A DNA stretch of 64,000 bases, from assembly GCF_000143415.4 (NCBI RefSeq), contig NW_003314275.1, forward strand, positions 2,478,052 through 2,542,051, written 5' to 3'. Source of the DNA: Selaginella moellendorffii (lineage: Eukaryota; Streptophyta; Lycopodiopsida; Selaginellales; Selaginellaceae). The notes beneath the pieces were generated by a model. It had not been told where the DNA came from, made no database searches, and saw only the letters and a list, made by a program, of their open reading frames with translations. How positions within the stretch are numbered: the first letter of the stretch is position 1; every line of letters starts with the position of its first letter. Both the position numbers and the translations under genes were made by a program. Shown piece after piece: positions 22,973-32,988 of this stretch.

Positions 22973-23715
22973 AGTGATTTGGAGATAGAAGGAGGTGTAT
23001 GACTAAATGGAATGATGAGACGAGGATACTGTCCAGTGTAAGATGGAAGAGAGGAAAAAGAAGAGGGTGAAAACTTCGTAAAGTCAGGAACAAAACCCCG
23101 ATTTGAGTTTAGGGAACTTTTCCTGATTCGGACTCGATGAACAACAGGGGAAGCCATGGGAGATGGTGATGTGGGAGAGATGAGCTGTAATTCCTTCCAA
23201 CAAATCTGAGACTGATGTAATTGGAACCAAGGAAGACCAAGCACCACAGAGGAGGACTTGCTGTTGATGATGTTGAAGGCGATATCGATGATGGTGGACC
23301 CGATGTGTACTCGAACAGGCAACGTTTCCTTAAGTCCAGAAGATGGAGACACAAAATGCCCACCGATGCCTTCAACCCTCAGATCCCGTATGGTAGGAGA
23401 AAGAGGAACATGATGTCGGGCAACAAAGTCTATGTCCATGAAGCAGGAAGTTGCACTCGAGTCCAGTAGCACCAGAGCCTTGAGTCCTGATTGTCCGGTG
23501 AAAGAAAGGAGGCATGGGACGTGGAAGTTGCAGGAATTGGTGGTGGCTTTGATGAAAGGTGGTGAGGAGCTTGATAAAGAAGAAAAGTGATTTTTATTCG
23601 GGGAGTCCAAACAGACAGCTCTTACTTTGTTTGGACAGGGTCGTTTCCCGACTACAACAGAGGTGGACTTTGAGGCAGAGTGAACTTGAGCAGTCGGGGA
23701 GGCTTCTTGGGACAC
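22969..23715 (-). pseudogene. pol: B1 protease region
   Basis: The aspartic protease motif reads LLDSSATSCFMD, where B2 has DSGATS. The Gly after the catalytic Asp is therefore Ser, which should inactivate the enzyme. A downstream VLGLPW block matches the I-L-G-x-x-W flap partner of this family. The frame starts in overlap with the gag 3' end, in -1 phase in B2. Confidence 0.85.
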
Positions 23716-23791
23716 ACAACTGCTTTGTGATTAGGATCAGCATAGTAGAGGCAAAGATTATGAGATATTCGACGTTGCTTCTTAGTAGGAC

Positions 23792-24592
23792 TCAACTTCC
23801 CTCTAATGAGTCGGGAGTACCAGAAATATCCATCGGGACCGGAGCAGTAGGTTCAGGAGTATGCCCCGAAGACTCAAGATGGGATTCCTGAGTCTGGGAC
23901 GGAAAAACAACGGCGCAGCGACTTTCCTGACAACGTTCAAAGAGACGATTGTCACATCGAACAGCTTTGTTGATGGCGTCCGACAGGTCCTTGGGATCCT
24001 CCATGGTGAATAACAAATCCTTGACACCGTTGTTAAGGCCGAAATGAAATTGGTCAATTAGAGCTCGCTCATCCCACTGAGTGTCCAAGGCAAGGAGTTG
24101 GAACTCTGCAGCGTAGATCGAGGTAGGACGAGACCCCTGAGAGAGACGTCTCATCTTTGTGGTAGCAGCCCGAACCTGATCCGTCTCGCCAAAACATGCT
24201 TCGAGCTTCTCTTTGAACAATTGAAGATCCATTAGCTCCGGAACCATGACCCCTTTCATGCTCTTCTCCAGAAGAGGAGAAAACCATGACAAAGTTGCAC
24301 CTTCGAGCAACGTCCCAATCGCGCCGATTTGAGACTCGGGAGTGGGGTACCACCGATGTTGAAGTGCAAAGATCAGCTCCATTTGGTTCAGAAATCCGTG
24401 AAGCTCCGAACGCTTGCCTGAAAATTTTGCCAGGAAACTCACCTTTAGTTCAGGAACTTTGTTGGATCCTTGAGCCGAAAGTGAAGCAAGCTCCTGTTGC
24501 ATGCAAAGAAGGGTCGCCTTCAGCTCGGTATTCTCATACTGGATTTTTGCAAGGACTTCGGCAAAGAAATCAGGATGGCTTGGAGACTCCAT
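23792..24592 (-). pseudogene. gag: B1 gag
   Basis: ATG at 24592 (MESPSHPDFFAEVL), followed by a predicted coiled-coil-prone leader and a sushi/Tf1-type capsid (FSGKRSELHGFLNQME; IGTLLEGATLSWFSPLL; MRRLSQG; FHFGLNNGV). A 1-nt deletion near 23812 (CCC here, CCCC in B2) ends the frame at 23792 before the nucleocapsid. The nucleocapsid knuckle past the break reads CLYYADPNHKAVVC, in which the second Cys is Tyr, as it is in B2. Confidence 0.88.
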
Positions 24593-24670
24593 CGGCAAGA
24601 AGAAAGAAAAAAAAGGGAAAAAAGACAAAGGCAATCAAACAATCGAAACGAGCTAAAGCAAAAGCAAAAA

Positions 24671-24688
24671 GCACAATCTGAATCAAAC
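24671..24688 (-). promoter_or_regulatory. B1 self-complementary primer-binding site
   Basis: Directly inside the 5' LTR, in sense: GTTTGATTCAGATTGTGC. It does not begin with TGG and so does not look like a tRNA CCA site. After the first GT, the next bases include TTGATTCAGATTGTG. That 15-mer is exactly the plus-strand LTR sequence at 24778-24792, which means the primer site is the reverse complement of the sense LTR at that place. This is the arrangement known from the Tf1/sushi group, where the RNA 5' end folds back and primes reverse transcription. The 2-nt gap to the LTR fits the bases trimmed before integration. Confidence 0.82.
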
Positions 24689-25041
24689 TGTCAAGACCCC
24701 CAACAAGATCAAGACTAGAAAATGCAAAAGACAAAGAGAAAAGCTAGTGGAAACAAAAAAAAAGCCTTAGATTAGCATTGATTCAGATTGTGGAGAAATG
24801 GAACAAGGCTAACCTATATATACTATAGGTTGATGAAGCTCCACCACTCTTGGATCGAGGACGGCCTAAATATAACTGAGGTTGAGGAGGCGCCACATCA
24901 ATATCAAGAATGTGGCTCGAGACTCAGGAATCGTATAGGAAATCAGAAAGTCAGGAATAGGGAAGTGTCTCGAGAATCAGGATGCAAGTCAGGAATCCGA
25001 CAAAAGTCAGGAATGTGGCAAGAATTGGGGGATTCCTGACA
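24689..25041 (-). promoter_or_regulatory. B1 5' LTR with promoter
   Basis: A 353-bp LTR. In sense a TATATATA box starts at 24822. Position 24791, 31 nt downstream, begins ACAATCTGAATCAA, the predicted RNA 5' end. That places R and U5 between 24791 and 24689. U3 contains at least four copies of the sense motif ATTCCTGAC (plus-strand GTCAGGAAT or close variants) and one inverted copy at the LTR start, a candidate array of factor sites. Confidence 0.85.
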
Positions 25042-25058
25042 CCCTTCACCTCCACCAA

Positions 25059-25233
25059 TGTGAGTGCTTGGAATATGGAAAAAGAATATAGAAATGTGCA
25101 TATTAATTAGCCCAAAAACCCTAGCTTATATATAGGAGCGAATGGTCTGGATTGAAACCAATCCGACGGCTACCAAAATCCCACTAAGCTAATATTCATA
25201 TACGGCATTGTAGCCATACACTTGGCCCTCACA
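25059..25233 (-). repeat. A2 5' LTR (175 bp)
   Basis: TGTGAGTGCTTGG to TTGGCCCTCACA. It follows the remaining primer-site piece CACCTCCACCAA (25047-25058), which was separated from the rest of A2 by B1. Confidence 0.92.
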
Positions 25234-25439
25234 AAAGTAATAAAATACTTTAATTTTTAATTTATTTTAAAAATTATAAGTTAAATTTTTAGTTTAATAT
25301 AAAATGATGGTCACATGAAGAACAACAATATTTTCTAAATTTTGTAATATAATTCTTGTTTGCATCCTTTTTAAAAATATATATACTTTTTAATCAGTTT
25401 TGATATAAAATACACAATCTTGTAAATACACGTAATAAC
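25234..25439. other. AT-rich spacer
   Basis: About 200 bp, very AT-rich, no gene. It separates A2 from the outer end of the left inverted-repeat arm. Confidence 0.6.
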
Positions 25440-25464
25440 TTCTGGAGACAATTGCTTTAGGCTT

Positions 25465-25700
25465 TCACCCTTGGATTTAATCTCGGTCTTAGTCTCAGTC
25501 TTGGTCTTGGCCTCAGTCTTGGTCTCAATTTTGGTCTCGATCTTGGATTTGAATTTGAACTCAGACTCCCTCTCAGACCTAGTCTCAACCTCCATCTCTC
25601 AGACTTGATCTTGGACTTGATTTTAGACTCAATATCAAACTTGAAATCAATCCTAAACTCAATCTCAGACTAGGTCTCAAACTTGGTTTTGACACTTTTA
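25465..25700 (-). repeat. Degenerate 12-bp minisatellite (left arm)
   Basis: Tandem CTCGGTCTTAGT-like units, on the complement GAGxCCGAGATC-like, with much decay. It begins next to GGCTTTCACCC, the same flank as the arrays at 31806-32093 and 51430-51640. Confidence 0.8.
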
Positions 25701-26289
25701 TATTTTATGACATTTGCCATGTGTTACTTATTTTTGTATCTTGTTTTAAAGATTTGTTTCATCGATCACTTTGTGTTTGTTCCATGAACACTTTTTTGGG
25801 AATTCCACTCCCACTCTCAACTTTCTAAGTTAGAACTTTTAATTCAAATGTATTACATTAGTTGAACTTCCACTTTATCCATTGTCACATGACACACTTT
25901 CAATTTTGGTGCTTAGGGATTTGTGTTTTACTGATCAAAACATGATTCCTGAAATGTAATCAATACCACACACACCTTGATTGCTGCCACAAACAGCCAA
26001 ATGCAAATTCCTAGCTTTTGATATGACTTGCAAAGTGCTCAAAGTGATCTTTGGTCCCATATCCACAAGGAGGCAATGGAAAGGTTTCATTTGCCTTGGA
26101 ATCCCAATGGAAAACCAAATAAGTGGTTGGAACCATTCCAAACATTAAAGGAAAATAAAAAAACAAGTATTAAATAAACAAATAAATCAATTAATCAAAC
26201 ATTAAGCCATGGAGCTTGTTGAGTTAAGAGACTGATCATGAAGAATTTTCAATCTGGGTTGTATGCAAAAGACAGGATCATAATCCAGC

Positions 26290-26800
26290 TGCAAATTTCT
26301 TGGGGAATCACACCTTGTGAATTGGTTCCCACTATATCTGAGGTATGTGGAATTCAAGCTTTTTTACTGGAATGTTGCCACTCAACTTGTTGGATATGAC
26401 AAAGGAGAACAAACTTGTCAACTTCATCAGCTCAAGCAGGCCTGTGAGATTGTTTTGTGCAAAGTTGACCACTTTGAGGTATAAGCAGTTCGCTAGCCTT
26501 GAGCTGATCTCTCTGTGGAACTTGTTCACAGAGATCCACGTAAGGCAGGTGCACCAAAAGTTGGCACCTTGCTCTGTATCGAGTTTCCATGGAGGTTGAG
26601 ATAACCAAGGTTTGTGCACTTATCCAGTGGAGGAACTTCATTGCTGAGTTTGTTGTCACTCAAGTCAAATATCTCTAGACGATCCAGCTGACTAAATCCT
26701 CTTCGAATGCTACCTGATATATTGTTATAGTTGAGATGCAATCGCTGGAGAGTCTTCATCTATGTGATCGAATGTGGAATGGGCTTCCTTTTCCAGCTAC
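26290..26800 (-). pseudogene. LRR receptor-like protein fragment (left arm)
   Basis: Minus-strand translation gives successive plant extracellular LRRs: LQRLHLNYNNISGSI, LEIFDLSDNKLSNEVP, LGYLNLHGNSIQSKVP, then in a second frame LKVVNFAQNNLTG and LFSFVISNKLSGNIP. The spacing fits the 24-residue plant consensus (LxxLxLxxNxLxGxIP). A frame change lies near 26527, and the repeat before KTLQRL is broken by stops (PHSIT then TAG). No kinase domain was found nearby. Probably a decayed receptor-like kinase or protein. The copy in the right arm (50300-50800) has the same breaks. Confidence 0.85.
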
Positions 26801-26900
26801 TCAAGCTCATATGGGTATGTAATTATCCTTTTTTTCTGCCATCAAACATCTTCTGTCTTGGGGAATTGCAAGCTTGGCAAGGCCGCCTTGGGAGAGAACG

Positions 26901-27305
26901 TCAAGACACAGATCGTATCTTCAACTTGAGCTCTTCAAGCTCTACGAATTCGGTAAGCTTAAACTCTCGTATTGCAGTTGTTTGTTGATTTTTCTTGTTT
27001 GTATATAGAGGCCTGCATTTCTGTAGACGAGTGAGAGAAGCACGATCTTTCTGCCGAGGTAGTGTCTCGCGGAAGTTGCAGATGGAAACTTTTTCAATTT
27101 TTGTGTAGTTGAATCCGTGCCCCAAAGGATCTCGAGTCCATCGTGCGTTTGTGAAATCGTCTGGAGGCAAAGAGCAGTAAGTGATACACTCTTGTCTGTA
27201 AAAAATTCTCATCGAATATGACAGGTTTCCATTTCTCTTGGATCCAAACACCGGCGTGTCAATGTACGAGAGCTGTGAGTAACTTTCTCGTTTTCTTTCC
27301 ATCAC
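26901..27305 (-). CDS. Unrecognised ORF upstream of the LRR fragment (left arm)
   Basis: A 134-codon frame directly upstream of the LRR fragment and on the same strand, with a longer 152-codon homologue in the right arm (49743-50201). Both retain an open frame although neighbouring DNA is broken. The peptide is hydrophilic, and PPDDFTNARWTRDP faintly recalls a malectin-like block that precedes LRRs in some plant receptor kinases. That resemblance is weak. It may be a former exon of the same receptor; a functional gene is not established. Confidence 0.35.
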   Translation of the reverse strand: MMERKRESYSQLSYIDTPVFGSKRNGNLSYSMRIFYRQECITYCSLPPDDFTNARWTRDPLGHGFNYTKIEKVSICNFRETLPRQKDRASLTRLQKCRPLYTNKKNQQTTAIREFKLTEFVELEELKLKIRSVS

Positions 27306-28540
27306 AATCAGCTTGCATGAATGCCTCTGGCAGCCGATATTGTCAACTACTTGTTCCAGGAATATGGTGAGAGAAGCAAGCCAACATTCGGGATTTTAGA
27401 AAGGTAAGAAGTTTTATTGAAGTGTAAACTCTTCGGTATTTCATCATAGTGTGTTCCAGCAATTTAGTCACTGGCTGGGTGCCGACAATAATACGAGCAG
27501 GGGGAGGCATGTCACTGTGGAATGGAGCATTGCCAAATCCTCCACAGAAGCTACTTGAGCTCTACTCGAACAACCATGTAAAGCGCTTTGTTTTCAAAGA
27601 ATTCTAAAAGTTTTTGGTAGTTTGCAAGGCTCGTAAGAGAAGCCCTGTGCGAGCTGGAACTTCCTTACATCCTCTGGAACACGGGCAAAGGGTCACTTAA
27701 TTGCTCCAAGCTCAAGTAATCTCGGGTTCAACACAGGTAACCTTTTGGTCTATCTTTTCCCTTCATTATCATTGTCAAGAACAGGTTCCACTGGTTGATC
27801 CCAACACTGGCATACAAATAGTCCCCTATCTCTTCGCTAACTATAATTCGAACCGATGCAGATTTTCCTATCAGCTATCATCATGTTCACTCCATTGAGT
27901 GGTACTAATAGTGTATCGCGCTTTTCTCCCAAGAACAGGGAAATGGCAGTTGCTACCATCAGCAAACGGAGGTACCAGCTAAACAGCAGTGTTCCCACAA
28001 CTATGGACTGGTTGGCTTTCTAGAACGTGTACGGGTGATCTGTACTAGAGAGAGAAAGAGTTTAGGGTAGGCATTCTTTTTGTACCCCATTTTCAAGAAA
28101 TGAGGCATTTGGCGCATCACCTGGTCGCTTTTCTGCTACCGCCGGGAACGAGCTCAAGGTTGGGAGGTATGGGTCATGATGTGGGGATCGTTCGTGATTT
28201 GGGGTCGTGTCCTTCTTGGTAGGAAGAGAGGAAATTCTGCTTCGCATGCATCCAGGATGTCCCTGGGGGGAGGGTGTGATGTCCTGGACTGAGAAAACCC
28301 AAAACGATGGCTGGGACAGCAGTGCTTGGGCAGAATTTGAGAGCTTTGGATGTGGCTATCATCCCTGGACACATTGATGAAAGGAAAGTGTTAGGTCTTT
28401 CTTTCTTGACTTCTCGACTCACTGACCAAACTTTTTGTGACGAGGTTTGAAGTTCTGGAGAGCAAGGACGAGCTTGATCTCATTGGACAACAACCACCAG
28501 AACCGCTGCGGCAGTTTAAGTCTTATATTCGTAAATTCGT

Positions 28541-28717
28541 CCTGTGTGGCGACTTGATACGGCTGTGCATCACTTTGCCAAGTTCCAGCCTTCTTGGATT
28601 GGTCCTTATCAGGTACTTTCTCGTGCTGGCACTAATTCGTATTGGCTAGCAGAGTTGAGGGGCAGGAAACCACTGAAGCCAATCAATGGAGTTCATCTCA
28701 AACGGTATTTCTTTTGA
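28541..28717 (+). pseudogene. Ty3/gypsy integrase C-terminal fragment (left arm)
   Basis: A clean 58-codon stretch ending in a natural stop. It contains the integrase C-terminal GPY/F motif (PSWIGPYQVLSRAG), then NSYWLAEL and NGVHLKRYFF, the usual end of a gypsy pol. Upstream sequence (28437-28540) is frameshifted. The family is neither A nor B. The rest of the arm to about 29700 is probably further decayed parts of this element; no LTR pair was identified. Confidence 0.75.
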
Positions 28718-30587
28718 CTGGTACAGTTCACGTTTCGTTTCTATTCTTTTAATGCTGTGAGTGTCTTTGCGAGAACTATTTTGTTACTCACAGGCCCGAA
28801 CCTGATTCGGGAGCAGGACACTGTCTCCTGGGATAAGTTCTGTCCCATTCGCGATGCGGAGACAGCTTGTTGAGGGGCACGATCCTGTGGTACGTAATGC
28901 TTCTCTCTCCCCTGTCTCTTGAGGTTTCCGATCGTCACAGTTCTGAGGTGCATTCTTTGTCTCAAATCGCTGAGAATGTTAGTCTGCATTTCCTTGCTTT
29001 CTGTCATAACTGTTACATTTGAACTGCTTTCTATGTTTTCTTGTTCCGTGGTCTCGTTCGTCTAGTTGTGGCCTGTCGATAACAATCTTTCACTGGGGAT
29101 GGCCACAGCGCTTGGTCTCTCTGGCGTTGGAAAGTTTCATGGCGGTTGGTTCTCGTTGACAGTTGGCCAAGTCGCTTGGTCCTTTCGGCTTGTCAATCGA
29201 CTGCCTACGACGGGCTGCTTCAAGGATGGATGAGACACGAGAAATTCATGTGTGATGCCTTTCTGTGCTTATTGTCTTTCTTTCATACCATTGCCTCGGA
29301 GCTTGAACATCGATGCTACCTCAGAATCTTTGACTTTGGACCTCCAATCACTTGGGATTGAGACTCATTCGCCCCTTGAGAGTTGCACACCATCAACACT
29401 GAATCTCTTAGTATCTGCGCACTTGGGACGTGCTTTCCCCAGTGAGTCGCCAAATACGAAACGTACAGGAGAGTGTTATAAGAGGGTAGACATTCTTTGG
29501 ATGATGTTAGTGCATAGGTCATGAAGGGAACCGCCATGGAGATGTGCTCCAGGTCGAGATAGCTTCGTGTCGGCTGGATATGCAGTGGAATGACTCCAGC
29601 AGTTGGTTTTGCAACAAGCCTGGAGAATCTTTTTGTGGTTGAAGAATATATTTGTAATGAAGAGCAAGAGTCCAAATCTGCATCATTTATGACAAAAAAT
29701 CAATTATAATAGAATTTGATTACAAGCAAAATGGTGAGGAAGAAAAAGAATAGAAGTCCTAACTAAATTAAAAACTGATGAACGATTAACCCGAATTTAT
29801 GGATATTGATGGACAAGACAATATATTATTTTTGTATTAAATTTTTTCATTTGTATAAACTCAAGTTGTATAAACTATAACTTAAAAATACTTATAAATA
29901 AACTTTCCTTTTATTAAGTTTCCCATCTAATTCATTTAACTCTAAAATTCATTGAGTTAAATTAAATTTTAGCATTATTTTTTATCTTCTATATTTTATA
30001 AAATACATTTAAAACTCAGAAGTGGTGTAAAATACAATTTAATATGTAAACACATACTAGGCAATTGCTACAAGGCACAAAACAAAAATCCTCAGTTTAT
30101 ATTAACCAAATAAATAGGTCATTTATAAATAGTTAACATATAACTTAATAAACTAATAAATAAAATTTATAAATATTTTTTTAAGTTTTTTAATAAGATA
30201 TTTGTAAATTTTATAACTAAATCTGATCTACATTCCATTCAAATATATCATATCAATAAATATTTTCGTAACACTATTTTGTATTGTCTTAAGTTGAATG
30301 CATCTATATTCGTAGATACAAATATTAGTTTTTTAGCACCTGATTATTTAGACATTTCATTAAATATCCAAATACTAATTCAAACACTTTAAAAAGGAGC
30401 TTCAAGTCACCAAGGGTAGTAATATGCTTTTTGCAAGCTAGGAATAATAGAGATTGTATTGTCACACTTTGAGATCATGAAATGCAAGGATTCTATTTAG
30501 AGGAAGAAGTCCTTTGAATTTAATAACATATTTATTAACCATCATGAGATTTGATAGCTTGTAGGGATAATATTCCAAATTATCCAA
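28718..30587. other. Inner part of left arm, no gene
   Basis: 28718-29690 is moderately GC-rich and conserved in the right arm, with short open frames on both strands (for example 29146-29361) that I cannot assign. From 29700 to 30587 the sequence is AT-rich and featureless. Confidence 0.5.
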
Positions 30588-30790
30588 GTTTTTTCTTTTT
30601 TTTTTGCGAACTTATACACCAAATTCACACTTGCAAAACAATGCTTTTGCACACAAAAAAAATCATTTGTGATATACCTTATGATGTCAATAGAACTATC
30701 ATACCTAGGCAAAATGCATACTACATACTCACTATCATGAAATTTGTTATATATGTTTTTATAAAATGCATAATAAGTCCATGTAGCATA
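30588..30790 (-). pseudogene. L1-type LINE endonuclease fragment (copy d)
   Basis: Minus-strand translation gives DFFCVQKHCFASVNLVYKFA, clearly the same endonuclease start as at 35321-35569. It is truncated exactly at the inner end of the left arm, so the inverted-repeat boundary cuts this LINE. Confidence 0.68.
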
Positions 30791-30796
30791 CATGGT

Positions 30797-31735
30797 TTTC
30801 ACTCTTTATTCTATAATGATTTACTATAAGATAATCACGAAGTGAAACCTAAACTCTCCATGTGCCACATGCCACATGCCACATGTCCAATGGACAATAG
30901 AGTGGAGCTTGAGTTTCAAGGCCTTGGGCCACTGAATGAACATACGGAGCCAAACTCCCAAACTTGCAGCCAAGGAACAAAAGAACTGGAGTATGGTGTG
31001 ACTTTTGAGCATTCGGCTTAAAGAGTGAAGGGATAGAAGCATTGAGCGATGTAAGAACAATTTTAGAGTATCTAACATCCTAATGCCAAGACTAGCATCC
31101 AAAATAAAGCTAAACGGAGTTTGAAGTTATTTCAAAATACCGGTGGCTTAATGCGAGGATATGGGTATTTCACCAATTATTATAGTATGGAACTTAGGCT
31201 TAGACTCAAACTGGATGCAAATAGGAGCTAGACTATGCCTCAAATTGGTTGGCCATACCTGACCTACCCACTATTTTTACTATACATTTAGAACCCTTGA
31301 TAACCCCCCTTCCTTGAGGAACACACACTTTGGGCTTTCACCCTTAGCCACCCTTAGTACCAAGAGTTAGTCTTTGGAACTAACTTGAAACTTACTAAAT
31401 ATGGAATATCTCTAGATTGCAAATTTGGACATGGGACCAACACCATTGTGGTCAAGACAACCTCTATATTTTGTAAATATGCCAAATGAGCAAATTTAGA
31501 CACTTTCATAAATAGCATTTGGAATCGAATAATACTAACATAAGGTGTATAATAGCAAGGGTGTTTGGTAGACATAGTAAACTATCATCTAGCAAATATT
31601 AAAGGACCAAGCTCAATATCACGAGGGTTCCCAACACTAGCAAGTGCAAGTCAATGAATGAGTTTCTCTAACCAGATCAAGTATGCTTGATTAATAGCAC
31701 TTAGAAATACCTCTTGTCGTCATGGTAGTGTAAGG
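30797..31735 (+). repeat. Dispersed repeat R, copy R1
   Basis: Starts at TTTTCACTCTTTATTCTAT and is collinear with R3 and R5 through ACTTTGGGCTTTCACCC (31328-31344) and GCAAGGGTGTTTGG. It decays near 31735 before the terminal motif. No coding capacity. TG-like starts and CGACA-like ends in several copies would fit a roughly 1.1-kb LTR, but no primer site follows, so its nature is open. Confidence 0.7.
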
Positions 31736-31805
31736 AACCAACTCCCTAAGGTGTCGTAGGCTAAAGGATCCCCGAGAGCATGACTGAAATGACAAAGAGT
31801 TCATC

Positions 31806-32093
31806 GGATAGGACTGAGTCTGAGATCGAGTCCAAGACCGACTCTAAGACCGAGTCCGAGATAGAGTCCGGGATCGAGTTCGAGGCTAACTCGGAGACCG
31901 AATTTGAGACCGAGTTTGAGACAGAGTCCGAGATCCGAGATCGAGTCTGAGGTCAAGTCCGAAGTCGAGTCTGAGATCGGGTCCAAGATTGAGTCCGAAA
32001 TCGAGTCCAAGACCGAGTCTGAAGTCGGGTCCGAGATCGGGTCCAAGATCGAGTCCGAGATCGAGTTCGAGACCGAGTCCGAGTACTAATACA
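31806..32093 (+). repeat. 12-bp minisatellite, best-preserved array
   Basis: About 24 tandem units of a GAGTCCGAGATC-type 12-mer, itself two related 6-mers, with mostly transition variants. Open frames read Glu-Ser-Glu-Ile or Ser-Asp-Ser-Ile repeats on either strand, which is a consequence of the repeat and not evidence of a gene. The right edge joins GGGTGAAAGCCCAAAGCG (32100-32117), the inverted core of repeat R. Confidence 0.92.
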
Positions 32094-32097
32094 GGTC

Positions 32098-32190
32098 AAG
32101 GGGTGAAAGCCCAAAGCGTGCATTTCCCGGGGGTGGGGGTTGCAGAGGGTTCCAAAAGTATAGTAGGGATAGTGAGGTCTAGGAACCAGT
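32098..32190 (-). repeat. Inverted core piece of repeat R
   Basis: GGGTGAAAGCCCAAAGCG, a G-rich run, then TTCCAAAAGTATAGTAGGGA, is the reverse complement of the centre of R (compare 31270-31344). It sits between the minisatellite and the leader of element C. Confidence 0.75.
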
Positions 32191-32988
32191 CTTGAAGGAA
32201 CTCTCCAATGGTGCTTCCAAACTGACTTGAGGTTAAGACTGGGGCCGAGGGGCCTTGGGTGGGAGTGAGCATGGACTCGGGTGGTGCCGGAGGGGCCACC
32301 CAAGGAAGTGCTCAAGAGCAGCTCCCACTCCCGAAAGGGAAACCAACTGAAGTGCTCTTGGCTCATGTGGATTGGTGCCCCACTTGAGTACCTTGTGGCT
32401 CATTGGTCTTCACCCTTCCTAGGGGCTTGGGCCTTCCTTTTGGGATAGAAGTGGGGGGGTAGAGGTACCTATATTGGGCCATTAGGCCACGGTGTTTCGC
32501 CTCAGTGTCCCGAAGCAAGTGTTGCACCCAAGGCTTGGGATGTAAAGGGTCCCATGATCAAGTTTTGTTGTACCAAGGGATGTTAAGAACCTAGAAGCTT
32601 GGTGTGCTTGGCTACTTGTGCCTGCGGGGAGTGTAGCCGAACCTTAAGTCTAATTTAACCCGGGGAGGGGGATTGGGAGAGATTTAGGAATCCATAGATG
32701 GATGGGTAACGCTCTGTTGCTCGTGCAGTGAGTAGCTGAAACCAAGTAGGGCTAAATAGGAGCTGGTACAATAGGCGGAAACTTTGGCGAGGGAACTTAG
32801 TAAAAGCCAAGGTAGTGTTGGTCGGATAGACGAGGTAAGTTGGCAAATTGGAAAGAAAAAATTTGTGGCTTACAGGTAGTAAAGAAAGAACAAGAGGCTA
32901 TGGATGAGGGATCCTTGCATGAGGAGGACTCTAGTGAGGGAACTTCCAAACAAGAGTCCGGTGCGAGGTTCGGTCGTCCAAGGCTCGA
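32191..32988 (+). other. GC-richer leader of element C
   Basis: Roughly 800 bp distinctly richer in G+C than its surroundings, probably the LTR or 5' untranslated region of element C. A short in-frame-looking peptide from 32905 (MDEGSLHEEDSSEGT) stops at 32988-32990; the gag frame continues from 32989 in another phase, so a frameshift near 32985 is likely. No LTR ends were identified. Confidence 0.45.

Larger units (their letters stand above)
20516..25041 (-). mobile_element. Chromovirus B1 (Tf1/sushi/Tcn1-like Ty3/gypsy), internally deleted
   Basis: A 4526-bp minus-strand element nested in A2, with a perfect 5-bp target duplication CCCTT (20511-20515 and 25042-25046). LTRs of 361 and 353 bp start TGTCA and end TGACA. 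Order in sense: 5' LTR, self-complementary primer site, gag, protease, truncated RT, integrase, chromodomain, polypurine tract GAGGAGGGGGTGC, 3' LTR. RT, protease (DSGA family) and chromodomain resemble fungal and vertebrate Tf1/sushi elements more than the usual seed-plant chromoviruses. Relative to B2, about 1 kb covering the RT core and RNase H is deleted at about 22535, so B1 is non-autonomous. Confidence 0.95.
14328..25233 (-). mobile_element. Ty3/gypsy retrotransposon A2 (same family as A1, old, rearranged)
   Basis: Bounded by 175-bp LTRs at 14328-14502 and 25059-25233 that differ at roughly 25 positions, so it is clearly older than A1. The internal region carries pol, a 1.38-kb tandem duplication, gag and 5' UTR. 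The junction between 5' UTR and primer site is split by chromovirus B1 (20516-25041). The gag start codon is lost (ATA at the A1 ATG position), and frameshifts and stops are frequent in gag and pol. Flanking bases (AACCA on the left, AAAGT on the right) do not form a clear target duplication, so either the ends have decayed or the LTRs come from a recombination event. Confidence 0.92.
25440..30587 (+). repeat. Large inverted repeat, left arm
   Basis: This 5.1-kb arm is the reverse complement of 46408-51668. The outer end is at GACAATTGCTTTAGGCTTTCACCC (25449 on) and the inner end just after GGATAATATTCCAAATTATC (to about 30584). Coding-like parts are about 97% identical between arms, while AT-rich parts near the inner end are more diverged with indels. 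It carries a minisatellite, LRR pseudogene, unrecognised ORF and gypsy integrase tail. The right arm has an extra 110 bp at 47192-47300. Confidence 0.93.

Noticed and set aside
27701-27898. Malectin-like peptide (DPNTGIQIVP) on the plus strand
   Set aside because: It is on the strand opposite to the LRR fragment, the right-arm counterpart does not keep it open, and no neighbouring malectin blocks follow.
28250-28300. Purine run followed by TGTGATGTCC as a possible polypurine tract and LTR start
   Set aside because: It lies before the integrase tail at 28541, the wrong order for the same element, and no matching second LTR was found.
31801-32366. Ser-Asp-Ser-Ile and Glu-Ser-Glu-Ile repeat proteins
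   Set aside because: They are translations of the 12-bp minisatellite, open in several frames on both strands, with no start context or flanking coding sequence.
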